Below, one piece after another: positions 1-6,661 of a stretch of 7,523 nucleotides of DNA. Position numbers and translations under genes: made by a program. The notes below the pieces were generated by a model, which saw nothing but the letters and a program-made list of their open reading frames with translations, did not search any database and was not told the origin of the DNA. Source of the DNA: Globobulimina sp. (Eukaryota; Foraminifera; Rotaliida); NCBI GenBank assembly GCA_003354225.1, contig PIVH01000145.1:1-7523 (forward strand), given 5' to 3'. The stretch's first letter is position 1, and each line of letters opens with the position of its first letter.

Positions 1-1429
1 ATAACATCCTTGATTGCATCAATCAAATCAACTACAAATTTCTGATAGGCATTACAATTTGCACCGGTAACACATAAATGCGTACACGGCGGATTTGTGC
101 AGTTATTTAATGCCCAGCCTTTCCTTTTCATTGCATCACTAAACTGATAAACATGAATATTATATTTTCGCTTTATTCCTTCTCTAACTTTCCAACATAA
201 AATACTTATTATCGGATCACCCATAATCTCAATATATTTATTTATGTTCTCATTATGAACAATTTCATTTTTTATATATTCTGCAGCATGCATAATGTTC
301 ATTGTTTCTTTCATATATCCAACTTTGCCAAAATACATCATCGTGGCCCAACAGGCTGCGATCACTGCGCCGTTCTTTGAACCTAAAATGGTCGGAGTCG
401 AATATAAACCAATTGTACTTTGCGGCACACAGAAATATCCAAAACGCCGTAATTCATTGCTTCGGAACATTAACACTGACGTTCCCTTCACAGCATATCC
501 AAATTTATGAGTGTCACAAGATATCGATGAGACGCCGCGATTGCGGAAGTCAAAAGCTTTGATTTTCTTTTCATACTTTGCAGTTTTCGCCAGCGTTGAA
601 ATTAAAAAACTGCCCAAACAACAGTCCACATGAAAAGGTATGTTATGTTTATAAGCGATCTCGGATAAAATACCAATATCATCCATTATACCATGGGCAT
701 AATCTGGGGCAGAGCCAACGATACCAATTGTATTTGCATTAATTGCCTGTTCAATATCTGCCGGATCGGGTTTATAACTCTTATTATTCACAGTGACTGT
801 AACTGTTTTTATCTCATACATTTCTGCCGCTTTATCTGTGTATACAGTACGTATAGTGATGTGTTACAGGAACATATTGAGGATAACTAACAAAATGCAG
901 CGTGAGCAGTCATTGGTAATATTAGTTCAGGTTTGAACGGTTTATTGTTATTCCATTTAGATTTGGCATAATATTTATATGCGCGCACAGCCATTAATAT
1001 AGATTCAGTGCCACCTGATGTCAGCAAACCTTTTTGTTGGTATGGATCACCATTAAAATATGTGATTGTCATTGCAACGATTTCTGAGAGCTATGGTTAT
1101 ATTATATATTAGTTTGTAAGTTATGCGTTTGAATGCATTTTATGACAAACCATTTTTCGCACGAAAGGAAACGTCGATGGATGTAACGGATTGCTTCTAG
1201 CAAACAAAGCAATTACTTTGTTTTGTAAATCAATTAAATGGGTAGATCCATGGTATACTGCTCCAGATTCATATTGTTTGGCTCCATTCCATAACTCTCT
1301 TTCATATTTGCTCCATTTTGAAAGTAATGACAATATATCATCTGCTGATTGACTCGAATCAGGTAACTGCGAATGAATTTGGGTATTTCTAGCCGCTCTG
1401 TATATTCCTTTCTCGAAACCTGCTTTCAT
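1..1429 (-). CDS. SGPL1: Sphingosine-1-phosphate lyase (PLP-dependent), three exons, C-terminus cut by window edge
   Basis: Exons read 1429-1151, 1090-892 and 835-1, giving about 437 residues. The family cleaves sphingosine-1-phosphate to a fatty aldehyde and phosphoethanolamine, usually at the ER membrane. Seen in order: SGAVYHG; SNPLHPSTFPFVRKM; the PLP-cradle motif TSGGTESILMA; TAHAAF; SAP-x-x-x-HG; HVD with the PLP-pyridine Asp; and DTHKFGY-x-x-KG with the Schiff-base Lys at 504-506. Removing both introns restores the family spacing exactly (RKM to E-I-V-A-M). Known family members carry about 100 more N-terminal residues with a membrane helix; these are missing if translation starts at the ATG at 1429. 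The frame stays open upstream to 1498, next to an acceptor-like TCTTGTCTAG, so another 5' exon is possible. Some normally conserved active-site-loop residues differ: STIG stands where WQGG is usual, and GSKNGA where GSRPGG is usual. About 60 C-terminal residues lie outside the window. Confidence 0.93.
836..891 (-). other. Spliceosomal intron 2 of the sphingosine-1-phosphate lyase gene (56 bp)
   Basis: On the minus strand it begins GTTAGT and ends ACACAG, the first AG after the donor region. It is phase 1 with a frame change between flanking exons. Removal joins TAHAAF to KAAEMYEI through a Tyr codon built across the junction, where animal enzymes have Asp or Asn. Confidence 0.85.
1091..1150 (-). 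other. Spliceosomal intron 1 of the sphingosine-1-phosphate lyase gene (60 bp)
   Basis: On the minus strand it begins GTTTGT and ends CATAG. An ACTAAT element about 25-30 bases before the acceptor could be the branch site. It is phase 0 and carries an in-frame TAA, so it cannot be coding. Removal joins FVRKM to LSEIVAM, which matches the family spacing without a gap. Confidence 0.85.
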
Positions 1430-1763
1430 TATATTTAATAAATTCTGATGTTTAATAATTCCGTTTCTTACTAATAAATCGGAATAATTGATACGCGTCT
1501 AGACAAGATAGAATATTGAGCGATTTTGATTTTGGTGTACGGTTTGGTGGTGATATTCGATGACAAATGTTTGTAGGGAAAGTAAGGAATACTAAAATTA
1601 ATTTAAATAATAAATAACACTGTGTAGGGCCAGAGAATTATTGTGTTAAGCACCCTCTGCCATGAATAATTCCCAGTCAATAAATGAACACAGAAAAGTT
1701 TTTAGATGAAAAGTTTCAAAAAAAAAAGATTAAAAAAACCTCTTGGAAAACTCTAACATCAAT
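1430..1763. promoter_or_regulatory. Divergent spacer between the lyase and kinase genes
   Basis: This 334-bp AT-rich spacer must hold the 5' signals of both outward-facing genes. Visible elements are an A10 tract at 1718-1727 just upstream of the kinase, an 8-bp inverted repeat (GAATTATT at 1635-1642 and AATAATTC at 1665-1672), and an acceptor-like TCTTGTCTAG on the minus strand ending at 1499. The acceptor could close a 5' intron of the lyase gene. I see no convincing ORF and no TATA box placed well enough to name. Confidence 0.4.
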
Positions 1764-2753
1764 ATGGGTACCTCTCACTCAAGTCTTTTCTCCAAATATT
1801 ATGATGCAGGTTCACGTATCGGATCCGGCACCTTTGCAATCGTGAAAAGCTGCGCCAGGAGATCTGATAAATCTGAATGGGCCGTAAAAATTATATATAA
1901 AAATCGGTTAACCTCTGAAGAGCTTTGTAAACTTAAAAATGAAATAAATATTTTACAGACGATGAATAAGCATAATCATCCGCATATAATTCGCCTCCAA
2001 GACGTTTTTGAAAATGGCCGCAAAGTTAAAATAGTGATGGAATTATGCCAACAGAAAAATTTATTAGATATTATTTATGAATCACCCAACCATCGTTTGG
2101 ACGAAACAAAATGTGCCAAAATTGTGCATACAATGGCAAAAACAATCAAATATTTACATGACAGAAATATTGTTCACCGAGACATTAAGTGCGAAAATAT
2201 ATTATTTGCGAAAGATGGTACGCTTAAAATCGCAGATTTTGGCTTTTCAAAGCAATACGAAACCGATGTAATTGAGTCTGAATTTGCCATGAAAACCGCG
2301 AGTGGCACCCCTTTATATGTCGCACCAGAGATATTAGCAGGTGATGGATATTCACATATGGTGGATTTGTGGTCGTTGGGGGTTATTTTGTATGTTTGTT
2401 TGTGTGGATATCATCCATTCTCATCGTATGCAAATATAATGAATGGTGTATATAAATTCCCAGCGCCGTTATGGGATGATATTGATGCCGATGCCATGGA
2501 TTTAGTGGCCAAATTATTGACTGTCGATGCTGATAAACGTATTTCCTGTGAGGAGGTGATGGCACATAAATGGATATTTAAACATGTGATATTGCCACAG
2601 TTTAAGGTGTACAAACGACCAAAGGATGATACCAGTGATGATGAGAGTGATTCAAGTGATTCGACCGTATATTATAAAGTAAATAAAAGACCGATGGACG
2701 ATTCAAGTGATGATGAGGTTTATGGTGCAGAGGATAATGAATCTGAGAGATAA
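1764..2753 (+). CDS. Ser/Thr protein kinase, CAMK-like, with N-myristoylation signal and acidic repeated tail
   Basis: 329 residues in one exon, starting at the ATG at 1764; the frame is open upstream only to a TTG at 1743, which a eukaryote would not normally use. The start gives MGTSHSS, with Gly2 and Ser6 as N-myristoyltransferases prefer, so the kinase is probably membrane-tethered. The catalytic core is complete: Gly-loop IGSGTFAIV (19-27), ATP Lys42 in AVK, helix-C Glu60, gatekeeper Met92, HRDIKCEN (138-145), DFG (158-160), SGTPLYVAPE (180-189), DLWSLG and the closing Arg259/HKWI. HRDIK and the GTPLYVAPE loop point to Ser/Thr specificity and a CAMK or CHK2-like type. No FHA, calmodulin-binding or EF-hand region is evident. 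The domain ends near 272. The tail (273-329) has two copies of a KRP plus acidic unit with CK2-like Ser-Asp-Asp-Glu sites. All catalytic residues are present, so it should be active; its substrate is unknown. Confidence 0.93.
   Translation: MGTSHSSLFSKYYDAGSRIGSGTFAIVKSCARRSDKSEWAVKIIYKNRLTSEELCKLKNEINILQTMNKHNHPHIIRLQDVFENGRKVKIVMELCQQKNLLDIIYESPNHRLDETKCAKIVHTMAKTIKYLHDRNIVHRDIKCENILFAKDGTLKIADFGFSKQYETDVIESEFAMKTASGTPLYVAPEILAGDGYSHMVDLWSLGVILYVCLCGYHPFSSYANIMNGVYKFPAPLWDDIDADAMDLVAKLLTVDADKRISCEEVMAHKWIFKHVILPQFKVYKRPKDDTSDDESDSSDSTVYYKVNKRPMDDSSDDEVYGAEDNESER
2601..2717 (+). repeat. Duplicated 15-residue unit in the kinase tail
   Basis: Residues 280-294 and 304-318 (2601-2645 and 2673-2717) are two copies of [FY]-K-V-x-K-R-P-x-D-D-[ST]-S-D-D-E, 11 of 15 identical, separated by nine residues rich in Ser and Asp. 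The unit pairs a basic KRP patch with an acidic cluster of predicted casein kinase 2 sites. It suggests a docking or phosphorylation-controlled tail. The DNA copies have diverged at third positions, so the duplication is not recent. Confidence 0.8.
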
Positions 2754-3027
2754 AGTTTCTTTTTTAGTTTTAATTAAGTTTTATAAGTCTTGCGTTTTGC
2801 TGTATATGTATTTTAAAATTCTAGTGTTTGTGTCTAAATATTGTGTTCTGAATTGTGATAATTAGTGTGTTTATATATTTTTATTTCTCGTTATAATGCT
2901 TTTTTTTAAAAGAATGTAACAAATTCTCGATTAATGTTCAGATCGGTTTACTTTTGTATTCGCCGTCAGATATTTGTACAGTTTTTCGTTTCTAAGTAAT
3001 CTAAAGTTTTTGGAATTATTCAAAAAA
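2754..3027. other. Convergent 3' spacer between kinase and actin-like genes
   Basis: This is a T-rich 274-bp region where two genes end facing each other, so it should carry both cleavage/polyadenylation regions. There is no clear AATAAA downstream of the kinase stop; T-rich runs and TGTAT-like words are the only candidate signals. No ORF or structured RNA is evident. Confidence 0.4.
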
Positions 3028-4170
3028 CTATATTTTTTTATTGACAATAGAAGGTCCATCCTGATCATATTCCTCTTTTGTGATCCACATTTCTTCGAAT
3101 GTGCTCAACGAAGCCAATATAGAACCACCAATCCATTCACGTACTCGTTTCTCGTCGTTTTGAGATGATACAACTTTAATTGTTATTGAGATGATACGCT
3201 TTGTCGAAGTCACTAATTTTTCAATCTCTTTTTTTAATCTATTTTCAAATGTTCCTTTTTTAAACATTGTATTAATTCCACTCACAGCAATATTATGAAA
3301 AAGATCTATTCGACTGTCAACATCACATTTCATTATAGATTTATATACTAATTTATGAATGCCATCATATTGTTGTTTTTCGTTGCTATGAGATAAAGAA
3401 GGATTAAATAATAATTCCATTCCATCATTGTCATTATCAGTCTTTTTATAATTAATAACATCTCTTTTTCCTAAATTTATTTTTGTCCATGAATGTGGCA
3501 ATAGATATCCTTCATAGATCACTGCAACTTCAGTACAATGATAATCCGATAATAATATTACTCCTAAAGACCGACCATTTGCAAGCCATGCTAACGAATT
3601 TCGTGCATATACACAAAATTTACAACATTTGAGTTGTTCAAAACAAAATTTTGTAATAATTTCTCTATTTTTTTTGCCAAACCCTATGCAATCGCCAATT
3701 AATAAACCATTTTGTAATGTTAATCTGTTTTTGAATATTCTTTGCAAAATATCTTTTAATGCATTCAGATCCGAAAGTTCTCCATTTTCAATCGGGTATA
3801 ATTTTGTTATTCCATATGCTGTTTTTTGTACTTGATATCCAATTAATATATCAATATCATCTGCATTGTTATTATAATTATCATAAGCAACAACGTTAGG
3901 TATTGAGAGACATGGATGCTCTTCGCCAGCATAACCAACAGATATTGTTCCTGAATTCAATGTCATTACAACTGCTGGATATTCATCATACTCATGCTGC
4001 ACATCCACAATTATATTAAGGACATCATTTGTGCCATATTTATCTACGTTCATTATATCAAAATCAAAGGTTGTATGGAAGTATGCAAGTATAATATTAA
4101 TAATATCATGTGATATGTCACCCACAGCAATTCTGGTATATCCAAATGTTAATAAAGAATCAGTACTCAT
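3028..4170 (-). CDS. Divergent actin-like (actin-related) protein lacking most of subdomain 4
   Basis: 380 residues, one exon, ATG at 4170, stop TAG. Actin landmarks from residue 66 on: NSG-x-x-x-VGYAGEEHP; YPIENGELSD; AWLANGRSLGV; IYEGYLLPHS with the NLGKRDVINY strand; SIMKCDVDSR-x-DL; and a C-terminus very close to actin, WIGGSILASLSTF (346-358) followed by MWI-x-KEEYD and GPSIV. Three things differ. An extra N-terminal segment of about 65 residues includes the hydrophobic stretch DIINIILAYF (22-31). About 58 residues usual after RDLTDY are missing, which removes most of subdomain 4 with the adenine-contacting Lys-Glu. The phosphate loops are degenerate: LSDYHCTEV stands for the DSGDGVTH loop, and the catalytic Gln and His positions are Arg and Glu. 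It is therefore probably unable to hydrolyse ATP or polymerise normally. A role as a binding subunit or regulator is inference. It does not match any canonical Arp closely enough to name. Confidence 0.9.
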   Translation of the reverse strand: MSTDSLLTFGYTRIAVGDISHDIINIILAYFHTTFDFDIMNVDKYGTNDVLNIIVDVQHEYDEYPAVVMTLNSGTISVGYAGEEHPCLSIPNVVAYDNYNNNADDIDILIGYQVQKTAYGITKLYPIENGELSDLNALKDILQRIFKNRLTLQNGLLIGDCIGFGKKNREIITKFCFEQLKCCKFCVYARNSLAWLANGRSLGVILLSDYHCTEVAVIYEGYLLPHSWTKINLGKRDVINYKKTDNDNDGMELLFNPSLSHSNEKQQYDGIHKLVYKSIMKCDVDSRIDLFHNIAVSGINTMFKKGTFENRLKKEIEKLVTSTKRIISITIKVVSSQNDEKRVREWIGGSILASLSTFEEMWITKEEYDQDGPSIVNKKI

Positions 4171-4236
4171 ATTTATGTCTACTGTCGTCTAGCTCTGATT
4201 TATCAAAAAAAAAAGCCAGATTTCTCGTGTTAAAAA
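4171..4236. other. 66-bp spacer between galactosidase stop and actin-like start
   Basis: Both neighbours lie on the minus strand, so this tiny gap has to hold the end of one transcript and the start of the next. On that strand it has a T10 tract (4205-4214) followed by GATAAATCAG and a further ACAG shortly before the actin-like ATG, which resembles a pyrimidine tract plus acceptor. A 5' UTR intron or a trans-splice site would look like this, but the sequence alone does not show either. Confidence 0.35.
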
Positions 4237-5661
4237 TTAATTACAATTACTTAATAACAAAAAGGCAACATCATGATAGGGAACATTTTCAACTACAAAT
4301 CCATCAACAGTGCTTCCAATATTTTTATTATTCCAAATATCGAACAGATTACATTGCTTAAAGTGATTCATATTTAATTGATTTAAACTAACATTAAATT
4401 TATAATTATTTACCATTTGTAAATTAAACATAGCAACAAAATATTGTGAACTTGATAATAAATCCGCATACCATACCGATGTGGTAATATATCCTCTAGA
4501 ATTATATGAGGCCGATATCTGTTTATTATTATTCGAATATGCATTCACATTCAATGCATATTGATTTGTAATTAGATTTAATGTAAAATTATTAAACGTA
4601 TTATTTGGATTACTCACAAATTGTGTGAGTAAGCCACCAAACATTAATGATGAGCGTGTAATACACCACAATGTCATTTCGCATCTTTGTTCACCATAAC
4701 TTAAACTTGTTGGTACATCTGCTTTATCCCTGTTGTTATGAGATAACATATATCCAAATGCCATAATATCCAAATCAATCCATGAACGCCCATCTAATCC
4801 ACTTGAATTATATAAGCCAGATAAAGCATATTGCGATGATATATTAAATGGTCTTAAAACATTTTTATAATAATCCCAATTATCGTCAGTTATTCTATAC
4901 TGGTTCACATATTCATGAATATGTTGAGCTTCTTGTGATGGTGCAATAGAGGCAAAGCCCGGCGATAAACTATAAACTACATTGTGCTCATCATCATCTT
5001 TCGTATATTTATTTATTGTATTTGAAACAGCAATGATCTGCGTTGGCGTATAATCTTTGCCAAAGATACAATCATTTTTGATAAAACTTATATTCCATTC
5101 TCGAATATACTGTGAATATAAACTATCAATGTATTGCTGCGCACCATCTGCACTCATATTAAGTCCATAGAATTGATTCCACCACGGACAGACATCACTC
5201 ATATTTGCAATGTCTTTGGCAAATATCTCATTATTTGTGCCATATACTGGTGTGTTAGCATCAATAGCTGCGATTGATATGCCTTTCATGACATGAATGC
5301 CCAATTTTAATCCCATTGTTGATAATTTAGCAGATAGTTATTTAAAGCCCTGGTTATTTGTAGATGATGGATATCGCAACGGATCGGGTTGCAATCGACC
5401 ATATTCATCAATTATAAGTCCTTTACCAGTCTCTAAATCTGCATACCATCCTGCATCAATAACTAAATAATCATAACCGAATGGTAATAAAAATGATGAC
5501 ATTGCTTCTCCAGTTTGTAATATTTCGGTCTCATTTGGATTGGAATAACATTGATACGAATTCCAGCCTCGTGGAGGTGTTGATGCTATTGGTTGGAGTA
5601 ATTCTTTATTGCAATATGCTATTACTAACAAAATATGTAGTGTTACAACTGAAGAATTCAT
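4237..5661 (-). pseudogene. Alpha-galactosidase-like GH27 glycosidase gene, full length but with one in-frame TAA
   Basis: Reads from the ATG at 5661 to a TAA at 4237, 475 codons, all one frame, with codon 108 (5338-5340) a TAA. Family members release terminal alpha-linked galactose in lysosomes, vacuoles or outside the cell. Visible parts: an N-terminal signal-like stretch VVTLHILLVIAYC; TPPRGWNSY that opens the GH27 barrel; YLVIDAGW; RYPSS; LGIHVMKGI; ANTPVYGT; nucleophile Asp197 in FIKNDC (5071-5073); YRITDDNWD; WIDLDIM with acid/base Asp298 (4768-4770); LSYGEQR; TLWCITRSSLMFGG; and a C-terminal beta domain with DIWNNKNIG and VPYHDVAFLLL. The flanks of the TAA (GFK before, LSAKLSTMGLKLGIH after) align with the family without any indel, and no GT-AG intron can remove it. 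Since everything else is intact, it may be a very young pseudogene, a read-through gene or a sequencing error. A protein begun at the downstream ATG (5316) would lack signal and barrel start. Confidence 0.85.
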
Positions 5662-5799
5662 GATTCAAAACAGCTCACTGTATATTTGACACAACGTTTT
5701 TGAATTTTATGTAATTTATTAACAAGTAAAATAGTGTGGTTAACGCCTCACAAACCGCACTTTATCAACCACTCAACAGAATAATGAACAAAAACTGAA
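5662..5799. promoter_or_regulatory. Short spacer upstream of the galactosidase-like gene
   Basis: 138 bp between the TLDc stop and the galactosidase start, both on the minus strand. It must serve as 3' end of one and promoter of the other. It is AT-rich except for the GC-richer imperfect hairpin at 5733-5761. No standard polyadenylation signal stands out. Confidence 0.3.
5733..5761. other. Imperfect stem-loop in the TLDc/galactosidase spacer
   Basis: AGTGTGGTT (5733-5741) pairs with AACCGCACT (5753-5761): eight Watson-Crick pairs and one mismatch that becomes a G-U wobble on the plus-strand RNA, around an 11-base loop. It may be part of the 3' end of the TLDc transcript or a protein-binding palindrome. 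Function is unknown. Confidence 0.3.
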
Positions 5800-6516
5800 T
5801 CAAGATAAAAATTGAAATACTTCATAATTTTTTACAAAGAATGAATATTGTTCTGATTCCCATTTATCTTTGGATCCACAAAAAGAACGTGAATCATAAA
5901 TATTATACGTTGATGTAAATGATTTACAATAACTTTGTTTTTTGACATTACATCCATCGCAAATAAATAAATCAAATCCAGAACCAAGAGCCGGGCCACT
6001 TTTTTTTAAATGTTTGACAGCATATTCCGTGGCCAATCTATCAATCGGATACTTTTTGGGTGGATCCATTATCGAAAATAAAAACGCTTTTCTATCCTCC
6101 ACAAATTGCTCATTATTTCCATAACCAACACTCAAATAACAACCAAATATATTTCCATATTTTGACTGAATGATAGTAATTAAATTTCGTCGATAATTAC
6201 AAAATTTATGAAATGATTTGGCATCATATCCATTATCACTTGCACGGTATATCAATTTTATGCCATTTAACATATCTGATTTGGTGTCTGGTTGCGATAA
6301 CATATCAAATAATAAATCTTTTTGTTGGTCAGTGATTAATATTTTTGAATCAATAAATTCTTGCACTCCTAAAAAGTTTAAAATTGCATCTTTGATAAAA
6401 ACTGGAGTATCAGTTTTCTCTTCATATTGGAAACAATATCTTCGAACCCATCCAGTTACAGAATATTCTCTTAATTTACTCATCCATCCTTTGTCTTCCT
6501 TTTCAATTTCAACCAT
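5800..6516 (-). CDS. TLDc-domain protein (TLD family, oxidation-resistance/V-ATPase-regulator type)
   Basis: 238 residues in one exon, ATG at 6516, stop TGA. The TLDc domain fills about residues 58-238. It is recognised from KLIYRASDNGYDAKSFHKF (87-105), NLITIIQSKYGNIFGCYLSVG (111-131), DRKAFLFS, GPALGSGFDLFI and the terminal YEVFQF, all in family order. Characterised TLDc proteins (OXR1, NCOA7, TLDC2, yeast Oxr1) protect against oxidative stress and bind the V-ATPase; that role here is inferred from the family. Instead of a LysM or TBC partner, the first 57 residues have only a short segment with GWVRRYC and IKDAILNFLG (41-50), resembling the N-terminus of the actin-like protein. A GTAAGT at 6541-6536 lies just upstream of the ATG; if a 5' intron ran to the AAAG ending at 6489, translation would start at Met12 in the same frame. 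I prefer the ATG at 6516. Confidence 0.88.
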   Translation of the reverse strand: MVEIEKEDKGWMSKLREYSVTGWVRRYCFQYEEKTDTPVFIKDAILNFLGVQEFIDSKILITDQQKDLLFDMLSQPDTKSDMLNGIKLIYRASDNGYDAKSFHKFCNYRRNLITIIQSKYGNIFGCYLSVGYGNNEQFVEDRKAFLFSIMDPPKKYPIDRLATEYAVKHLKKSGPALGSGFDLFICDGCNVKKQSYCKSFTSTYNIYDSRSFCGSKDKWESEQYSFFVKNYEVFQFLS

Positions 6517-6661
6517 CTTTTATACAGTGAAAAGCACTTACTTTGTCAATACGTGATTATGATGTAGCCTGTAGGTGATCGTGTGTTATGGTTTCGGTTG
6601 TTAGCAACTTGTATTGTACAAAAAACATACTTTAAAAAACTGCGCAATTCAATTATTTTAC
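6517..6661. promoter_or_regulatory. Divergent spacer between TLDc and Cys-rich genes
   Basis: 145 bp separate two outward-facing start codons, so both promoters and leaders must fit here. Toward the Cys-rich gene there is an A-rich stretch (TTTAAAAAACTG around 6630-6643), similar in kind to the A-rich leader of the kinase. Toward the TLDc gene there is a GTAAGT donor-like site and a TATAAAAG right before the ATG. Neither position is proof of a core promoter. Confidence 0.35.

Noticed and set aside
295-890. Plus-strand ORFs opposite the lyase exon 3
   Set aside because: They are shadows of the minus-strand coding sequence, with no recognisable domains.
1635-1672. Inverted repeat GAATTATT/AATAATTC in the divergent spacer
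   Set aside because: Eight AT-rich base pairs over a 22-base loop are expected by chance in such composition.
1743-1763. Kinase start at the TTG seven codons upstream, and likewise the TTG at 6614 for the Cys-rich gene
   Set aside because: Eukaryotic initiation favours ATG; the ATG starts give a clean myristoylation signal and a clean signal peptide respectively.
5300-5400. An intron removing the in-frame TAA of the galactosidase
   Set aside because: On the coding strand no GT-AG pair removes the TAA without also deleting conserved RYPSS or LGIHVMKG; the first AG after the TAA lies beyond the conserved motif.
4237-5661. Genetic-code reassignment of TAA to a sense codon
   Set aside because: The kinase and this same gene end at TAA at the family-expected C-terminus, and about 1,500 other codons in recognised exons contain no in-frame TAA.
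6597-6608. Small palindrome GTTG-TTAG-CAAC before the Cys-rich gene
   Set aside because: A four-pair stem is too short to support a claim.
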